The notes beneath the pieces are model-generated. The model ran no database searches. It was given only the letters and a program-made list of their open reading frames with translations, and was not told the DNA's origin. Positions 27,549-32,081 of a DNA stretch of 32,081 nucleotides are shown piece by piece. The DNA comes from Thermoplasmata archaeon (GTDB taxonomy: Archaea > Thermoplasmatota > E2 > DHVEG-1). Both the position numbers and the translations under genes were made by a program. Numbering within the stretch: the first letter of the stretch is position 1; the number at the start of each line of letters is the position of its first letter. Where the stretch lies: the NCBI GenBank assembly GCA_003942085.1, contig DQIQ01000016.1, positions 1 through 32,081 on the forward strand. The letters are read 5' to 3'.

Positions 27549-27821
27549 GGAGTCCATAAAAACACCAGTATTATTTTCAAAATCAAGTGCATCCTTGCTC
27601 AACCATTATTTTTTCTTATCTTCAGAGGAGTATCAGTAAATCTATATAATAGCAACAGTATTGATCTATCTGGAGGGAACAGTATCAGTTCTCAGAGACC
27701 ATCGATTAGAACCCTTGCCGGAAAAAAAATCGACGACTGGGAGCAATACGTCGTTCGGAGTTCAACAGGGAAAAGAATACTCGCCGCGTTCTACCGTTCG
27801 CCCATATACAGTTATTTTTCA
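27549..27821 (+). promoter_or_regulatory. Promoter region and open, possibly coding leader before the cis-prenyltransferase
   Basis: A strong TATA box (CTATATAAT, 27642-27650) predicts transcription near 27672, where GGAGGG stands at 27672-27677. From there to the ATG at 27822 the prenyltransferase frame has no stop and reads like protein (RTLAGKKIDDWEQYVV, ILAAFYRSPIYSYFS). But no ATG, GTG or TTG occurs in this frame after the GGAGGG; the codon at the right distance is ATC. Either this is a 150-base leader, a non-standard start is used, or there is a base error. Confidence 0.45.
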
Positions 27822-28574
27822 ATGAAGATCAACGAGTTCCTCGATTACAAACTCATTGAGGAAATAAAACAAAATCCTCTTCCCAAGCATATTGCAATCA
27901 TCATGGACGGGAACCGCAGGTTTGCCAAAGAGCTCGGGTTGTCATGGGAAGCAGGCCATATCTTTGGAAAAGAGAAAATCGAGGAAGTCCTTGATTGGTG
28001 CTTTGACCTTGGCATCCCAGTTCTCACGATATACGCATTCTCTACTGAGAATTTCAAGCGGAGTGAAAAAGAAGTCAAGACACTGATGCTGTTGCTAAAA
28101 AATGAATTGGATAAAGCAGCTGAAGACTCCCGGATTCATCAGAATAAAGTGCAGATACGAATCCTCGGTCGCCTTGACACCCTGCCTAAAGACATCCAGG
28201 ATTCTGCAGCCTCCATCATGGAGATGACGAAAACATACAAAACCTATCATCTGAACATCGCGCTTGCCTACGGCGGTCGAGAGGAAATCATCCAGGCCAT
28301 CCAGCATATGGGCAGCGACATAAAAAAAGGGATACTAAAGGTCGAGGACATCTCCAATAAAACCGTCTCCTCATATCTGTATACCAGCGGGTTACCTGAC
28401 CCGGATCTCATCCTGAGGACCTCCGGTGAGGAACGCATCTCCAACTTCTTGCTGTGGCAGCTGGCATATGCAGAGCTGTATTTCTCAGATGTGTACTGGC
28501 CTGCACTGCAAAAACGCCATTTCCTCCAGGCGATCCGTACCTATCAACATAGAAAAAGACGTTTCGGAGAATAA
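27822..28574 (+). CDS. uppS: cis-Prenyltransferase (undecaprenyl/dolichyl diphosphate synthase family)
   Basis: This enzyme adds isopentenyl diphosphate units in cis to make the long polyprenyl carrier used in archaea for glycosylation. It has 250 residues from the first ATG, close to the family length. The catalytic segment is HIAIIMDGNRRFAKELG with Asp29. YAFSTENFKR and the IPP-binding part LILRTSGEERISNFLLWQLAY follow, then YFSDVYWP and the C-terminal RTYQHRKRRFG. All conserved regions are intact. There is no ribosome site before the ATG, and the frame stays open upstream (see the leader entry), so the N-terminus could be longer by up to about 45 residues. It acts at the cytoplasmic membrane face. 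Confidence 0.9.
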   Translation: MKINEFLDYKLIEEIKQNPLPKHIAIIMDGNRRFAKELGLSWEAGHIFGKEKIEEVLDWCFDLGIPVLTIYAFSTENFKRSEKEVKTLMLLLKNELDKAAEDSRIHQNKVQIRILGRLDTLPKDIQDSAASIMEMTKTYKTYHLNIALAYGGREEIIQAIQHMGSDIKKGILKVEDISNKTVSSYLYTSGLPDPDLILRTSGEERISNFLLWQLAYAELYFSDVYWPALQKRHFLQAIRTYQHRKRRFGE

Positions 28575-28583
28575 CAACATTAC

Positions 28584-28883
28584 TTATGGTTGCTCTTTTA
28601 TCTCTTCTTCATCTACGAGCGTTTCATCGTTCTCCACATCATTAGCAATCTCCGAAAGCTTCGCAAATTGACAGGAGAAAAAATACATGATTAACCCTAG
28701 ACCCACACAAAGGATCGCAAACGCAAGGAGAGCACCGGTGACCCCTTCGTTTAGCCCGATGACATGAGAAAGGACCTCGATTGCATAAATGATGAAAAGG
28801 ATGCATCCGAGGATGAGGAAAAATTTACAGAAAAAACCTGTCTTCAGATCGTTATGTGCTGATATAAGACGTTTTTTAGCCAT
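28584..28883 (-). CDS. Small membrane protein of unknown function
   Basis: The gene encodes 99 residues with two membrane helices (about 18-38 and 48-68: FFLILGCILFIIYAIEV and ALLAFAILCVGLGLIMYFF). The N-terminus is basic (MAKKRLISAHNDLK), and the C-terminal tail of about 30 residues is strongly acidic (NDVENDETLVDEEEIKE). By the positive-inside rule both ends should lie in the cytoplasm. I do not recognise a family. Its ATG lies 8 bases inside the end of the prefoldin beta gene, so the two are translated from one message, and the acidic tail would be cytoplasmic. A 9-base gap separates it from the convergent prenyltransferase. Confidence 0.65.
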   Translation of the reverse strand: MAKKRLISAHNDLKTGFFCKFFLILGCILFIIYAIEVLSHVIGLNEGVTGALLAFAILCVGLGLIMYFFSCQFAKLSEIANDVENDETLVDEEEIKEQP

Positions 28884-29253
28884 TTTTATTTCCTGGTCCC
28901 CCTGCTAATTTAAGGGAGCTTTCCACTTTGCTTTGCAGCTCGGTGAGTTTTTCTCGGCTTCGTCCCTCTTGTTTTTCTAGAGTGGTTTTCCGCAGCTCAA
29001 GAGACTCCTTGGTGGATGTTAATTCTTTTTTAATGTCACTTTTTCCTTTGGTTTTTATGAGAAGTGCACCGATACTCTTGTAGATCGGTGTTTTTTCAGT
29101 CACCGCTTCGATTTCCTTTAGTGCCTCTTCGGTTTCTTTGATCTGAAGCTCTATCTGTTGGCGTTGCTGGGCAATCATCTGAACTTGTGATCGTGCCTGC
29201 TGTAATCTGTTAATTTGATCCTGCAACTGGGGGGACATTTCGTCATCTGGCAT
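28876..29253 (-). CDS. pfdB: Prefoldin beta subunit
   Basis: This 125-residue subunit of the hexameric archaeal chaperone prefoldin holds unfolded proteins and passes them to the thermosome. It has the expected two long coiled-coil helices (about 6-50 and 75-118) around a hairpin-forming centre, VTEKTPIYKSIGALLIKT, characteristic of the beta subunit. Length is normal. AAGGAG lies about 11 bases before the ATG, rather far, but no nearer alternative start exists. It is first in a two-gene unit with the small membrane protein, whose start overlaps its last 8 bases. The alpha subunit is not in this window. Confidence 0.92.
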   Translation of the reverse strand: MPDDEMSPQLQDQINRLQQARSQVQMIAQQRQQIELQIKETEEALKEIEAVTEKTPIYKSIGALLIKTKGKSDIKKELTSTKESLELRKTTLEKQEGRSREKLTELQSKVESSLKLAGGPGNKNG

Positions 29254-29421
29254 TGTCTTTTTTCTCCTTTTGTGGGTGTAATAATCGTTTCCTTCTTAAA
29301 CGTATTCATTCACAAGAGTTTTATAGGTATATTCTCTATCAGATATATAATAGAAAATATTATATAGAAAGCTGTAAATATACAGAGGCATATATTATTA
29401 TCCTTGACCGGGGATTAAAAA
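29254..29421. promoter_or_regulatory. AT-rich divergent promoter region, prefoldin / C25 peptidase
   Basis: This 168-base stretch is very AT-rich in its right half. For the + gene, TATATAA (29344-29350) and TATTATATAG (29359-29368) are TATA candidates, and GGGGAT at 29410-29415 is the ribosome site 6 bases before the ATG. No clear TATA was assigned for prefoldin. Confidence 0.45.
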
Positions 29422-32081
29422 ATGAAGAAATATGATAAAATAATCGTCGTATTAGGCGTAGCTATCCTTGCTTTTGCTTTAATCGGTATCTACTACTGGG
29501 TTCCACAAAAAGCAGAAATAAAGACGGTGCAATCAAACGAATTCATCGACGTCACCGGCGCCTTAAAAGATATGCCGGATTCCCTTACTGTTTCAGATAG
29601 CAATCCATTTTATCCCCTGATAGCGACACCACTGTCAGTGAATTATGATGAAAACGGGGTACAGACCGTTATACCGCTGTATGTAAAGAATTTTGAAAAC
29701 CCTTCAACAGCAATCACAAGGTTACAAGATCAACTCGATCGCAGTAAAAACGGTGAAACAATTAAAAATGACGAGACTGCCAAAAACGCATCATTAAGGA
29801 TCGCTAAAACCTACTGGGCTAGTAGTGAAGCAGCGTTAATCATTGAAAATGATGAATCCGGATACAATCTGGGAGTGCTGGCCACGCCTATCGCGTCGTA
29901 TCTGAGAATACCTGTGATTGTGACGGACACAATGGATGCTACTGTAACCAGTGTCCTGAGCGACCTTGGTGTTAAAAAAACCCTGGTCTGTGGCGATAAT
30001 ATCAGAGGCTACGGATATGTTTTAAAATTTGATTCAGCTGATGAGGTTGCAAACGCATCTATCGTCGTTGTCGAAAACAAGCTGCAGCAGGACGTCAACT
30101 ATATCACTCTAACAAATCCTGTTGATGCTTGGCCCCCCGCGGTTTTAGCAAGCGAGGAGCATACCTTTGGACCGACAAAAATAAAATCAGGTTCCATGAG
30201 TCAGCTGGTGGGGACTGTCACTAATATGTTCAACGGTAAAGGCACGGTCACCTGGAGTTTCACCATACCTAAAGATTATAAGTACGCGTTGATCAGATTC
30301 TGGGGTTATAACAATGATGCTGAAAATTGTGACACGATGGGCGATAAAGCCTCATTTTCTATAGGTCCTAAATTAGAAGATGCACCGAGCAGTTTGCAAA
30401 AATTTGAAGCTTATCCAGGAACGACTGCTTCAGGCGGTATCGCTGAGCGGGATGCTAGTGGTAATATCGTCAAGGATTTCGTGTATTCAGAATCAGTGGT
30501 CTATGCAAGAGGTGGCGTTGATTATAACATCGTTGCAACAGGTAACTGGTTAGTAAATAAAGAAGGCTCGGTATCCGCTCGAGTTGTCGTTGAAAAACTC
30601 GAAGACCCCATGTATCCGATGATGAAAAACCTCTCCTCGGTTGCACCGTATCTCACCGCATACCATAGAGGCATTATTTATGGTAAACCTGATTTTGCGT
30701 TTACCGCTGATGATGATAAGATCACCGATACCGGGGAGACCTGCCCTGGTCTTTACGTAGGCGGAAAAAATCCAAAGCTGGTCCCGATAGCAAATAGACA
30801 TTTTTTCGACCATATACATTATCCTTTGAATGCCTTGCTTGCCCGTCTGGCCGGTATATCCATGAACGATACTCGTGATATCAAAACATTACGAGATTAT
30901 TATAAGAATAACCCGGTGTATATCGCACTCGTCGGTGATGCGACAGTCCTTCCGAATTACATCTATCAAAATCATGTTGAGCCTGTCGGGGACAGTAATG
31001 GAGACGGTGTCGATGATACGCCCTACTACAGCGGTGGAGGAACTCCCAGTGATGTCCTCTACGGCAATATCGACCCTATACCGTATGACTGGTCCAATTT
31101 AGCAAACGATGTCTACAGTGACACCGAGCAGAAGTATCCGTTCATAGAAAACATCGTCGGCCGTATCACCGGTTGGGATTCCCAGGACGCTGATGCACTG
31201 ATCCTAAAAAGCGTGTTTTATTCTGAGCTGACCAACAACCTGAAGACCTGGAAAGACAACTTCGGCCTTATCGTTGGTGGAGGCCAGGATTTCCAAAAAC
31301 CATTAGTCAGGTACATCATCTTTGGTGACATCCTTAAAATGATTAAACGGGGAGAGCCTATGAAAGCCTTCACCGGTTATGCTGAGATGACCTACAAACG
31401 AGCTAGCTATGAAGTCGTGGAACCCTTAGGGTTCACCTTGCAGGGGGCTCTCTATGAAGAAGGTATGGCAAAGGGACTCAGCGAAGAAACGTTATCAAAA
31501 ATTAAAAGCAGTAATCTTTTAAACCGGCTCTTCTTCGAAAAATGGCAGGTGCGGAGGCTTGCTGGAGAAGGTAGTGTCATCGGCGGAACAATCTTTGAGA
31601 CGAGCAACTTTTTGTTCGTCAACGGTCATGGGAATCAATTCCTCTTTGGTGTGGCTGGGAATGATATCGTGGCATCTGGACTTGGCGGCCCACTCGTTAA
31701 ATCAATGCTTAAGCAAACCGTTATCCCGATCGCTGGTGGTTTCATAGGACCTGGAGGGGACCTTAGCTCAGTCGGTGAATATAACACAAGGACCGTCTCG
31801 AACATGAACCTGGGGCCATCGTTCATGTGGCTGGAAAGCTGCATCTGCGGAAAGCTCGATGGACAGTTTGCACGATCTAATATCGGTCAGTCATTACTGC
31901 ATGCCGGAGTTGCTTCTCTTATCGCATCGCCTACCGGGTCAAATATCGACGGTGGTTACCTTGAGCCAAAGAAGACAAAATACGATTTACCCATCCAGAC
32001 CTATCTGAAATACATACGAGCAAAAGGTCAATGGAATAAAGGAATCTTCCCTGATGCGCACTTCGGGGAGAAGCTCTATGA
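29422..32081 (+). CDS. Large membrane-anchored C25 (gingipain-like) cysteine peptidase; 3' end outside the window
   Basis: The frame is open for 886 codons from the ATG at 29422 (GGGGAT 6 bases upstream) to the window edge. Residues 7-26 form one membrane helix (IIVVLGVAILAFALIGIYYW), so the protein is exported and probably anchored. The region about 150-200 (GVLATPIASYLRIPVIVTDT...VSDLGVKKTLV-like) resembles cell-wall-binding repeat 2. In the peptidase part the clan CD pair is clear: His736 in VNGHGNQF and Cys807 in MWLESCICG, the gingipain pattern. DSNGDGVDD (524-532) looks like a calcium loop. C25 peptidases digest proteins outside the cell. It is the second clan CD protein in this window. 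Family confidence is good; the ending is not seen. Confidence 0.8.
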   Translation, partial: MKKYDKIIVVLGVAILAFALIGIYYWVPQKAEIKTVQSNEFIDVTGALKDMPDSLTVSDSNPFYPLIATPLSVNYDENGVQTVIPLYVKNFENPSTAITRLQDQLDRSKNGETIKNDETAKNASLRIAKTYWASSEAALIIENDESGYNLGVLATPIASYLRIPVIVTDTMDATVTSVLSDLGVKKTLVCGDNIRGYGYVLKFDSADEVANASIVVVENKLQQDVNYITLTNPVDAWPPAVLASEEHTFGPTKIKSGSMSQLVGTVTNMFNGKGTVTWSFTIPKDYKYALIRFWGYNNDAENCDTMGDKASFSIGPKLEDAPSSLQKFEAYPGTTASGGIAERDASGNIVKDFVYSESVVYARGGVDYNIVATGNWLVNKEGSVSARVVVEKLEDPMYPMMKNLSSVAPYLTAYHRGIIYGKPDFAFTADDDKITDTGETCPGLYVGGKNPKLVPIANRHFFDHIHYPLNALLARLAGISMNDTRDIKTLRDYYKNNPVYIALVGDATVLPNYIYQNHVEPVGDSNGDGVDDTPYYSGGGTPSDVLYGNIDPIPYDWSNLANDVYSDTEQKYPFIENIVGRITGWDSQDADALILKSVFYSELTNNLKTWKDNFGLIVGGGQDFQKPLVRYIIFGDILKMIKRGEPMKAFTGYAEMTYKRASYEVVEPLGFTLQGALYEEGMAKGLSEETLSKIKSSNLLNRLFFEKWQVRRLAGEGSVIGGTIFETSNFLFVNGHGNQFLFGVAGNDIVASGLGGPLVKSMLKQTVIPIAGGFIGPGGDLSSVGEYNTRTVSNMNLGPSFMWLESCICGKLDGQFARSNIGQSLLHAGVASLIASPTGSNIDGGYLEPKKTKYDLPIQTYLKYIRAKGQWNKGIFPDAHFGEKLY

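Overview
This is archaeal DNA, most likely from a euryarchaeon of the Thermoplasmata or a nearby lineage. The archaeal signs are elongation factor 1-alpha next to ribosomal protein S10, a prefoldin beta subunit, a cis-prenyltransferase of the archaeal type, three tRNA genes without an encoded CCA end, TATA boxes about 26 bases before inferred transcript starts, and Shine-Dalgarno sequences close to GAGGTGATC. A bacterial-type DNA gyrase is typical of the later-branching Euryarchaeota. Secreted cysteine peptidases of the gingipain and caspase folds would fit a sediment protein degrader such as marine benthic group D, but that placement is inference. I see no phage, insertion sequence or CRISPR array; the one mobile element is an intein in gyrA.

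Layout. 1-6940: supercoiling enzymes. The 3' end of a type IA topoisomerase (topA, +) converges on a gyrB-gyrA operon (-), with both stop codons inside one CTAG. GyrA carries a 453-residue intein with a LAGLIDADG endonuclease, and an unusual lysine-rich tail resembling histone H1. 7258-10688: a Vps62-like membrane protein, a PHP-domain phosphoesterase with a zinc ribbon, and a GAF protein like free-methionine-sulfoxide reductase. 10795-13868: a MATE transporter (-), a 100-residue unknown, a stomatin-like SPFH protein and tRNA-Val. 13944-14882: a secreted caspase-fold protein (-).

15023-18890: three genes for sugar-nucleotide supply (NDP-hexose pyrophosphorylase, phosphomannomutase/phosphoglucomutase, GlmM-like mutase). 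19042-20917: EF-1alpha, S10, tRNA-Ser(TGA) and tRNA-Arg(TCT). 20930-25358: a membrane-anchored DUF362 protein (-), a small secreted protein (+), and an ABC-2 exporter pair (-). 25479-28574: an MFS transporter, a HEAT-repeat protein and a cis-prenyltransferase. 28584-29253: prefoldin beta overlapping a small membrane protein (-). 29422 to the right edge: a large membrane-anchored C25 (gingipain-like) peptidase, cut by the window.

How the genes may work together. TopA and gyrase set DNA supercoiling in opposite directions. The sugar-nucleotide genes and the cis-prenyltransferase (dolichyl-type carrier) supply building blocks for protein glycosylation and surface polysaccharide. The most unusual things are the doubly modified GyrA, the T-rich + strand of its tail lying just after topA, an EF-1alpha with NQID in place of the guanine-binding NKxD, and several surface proteins of unknown role.
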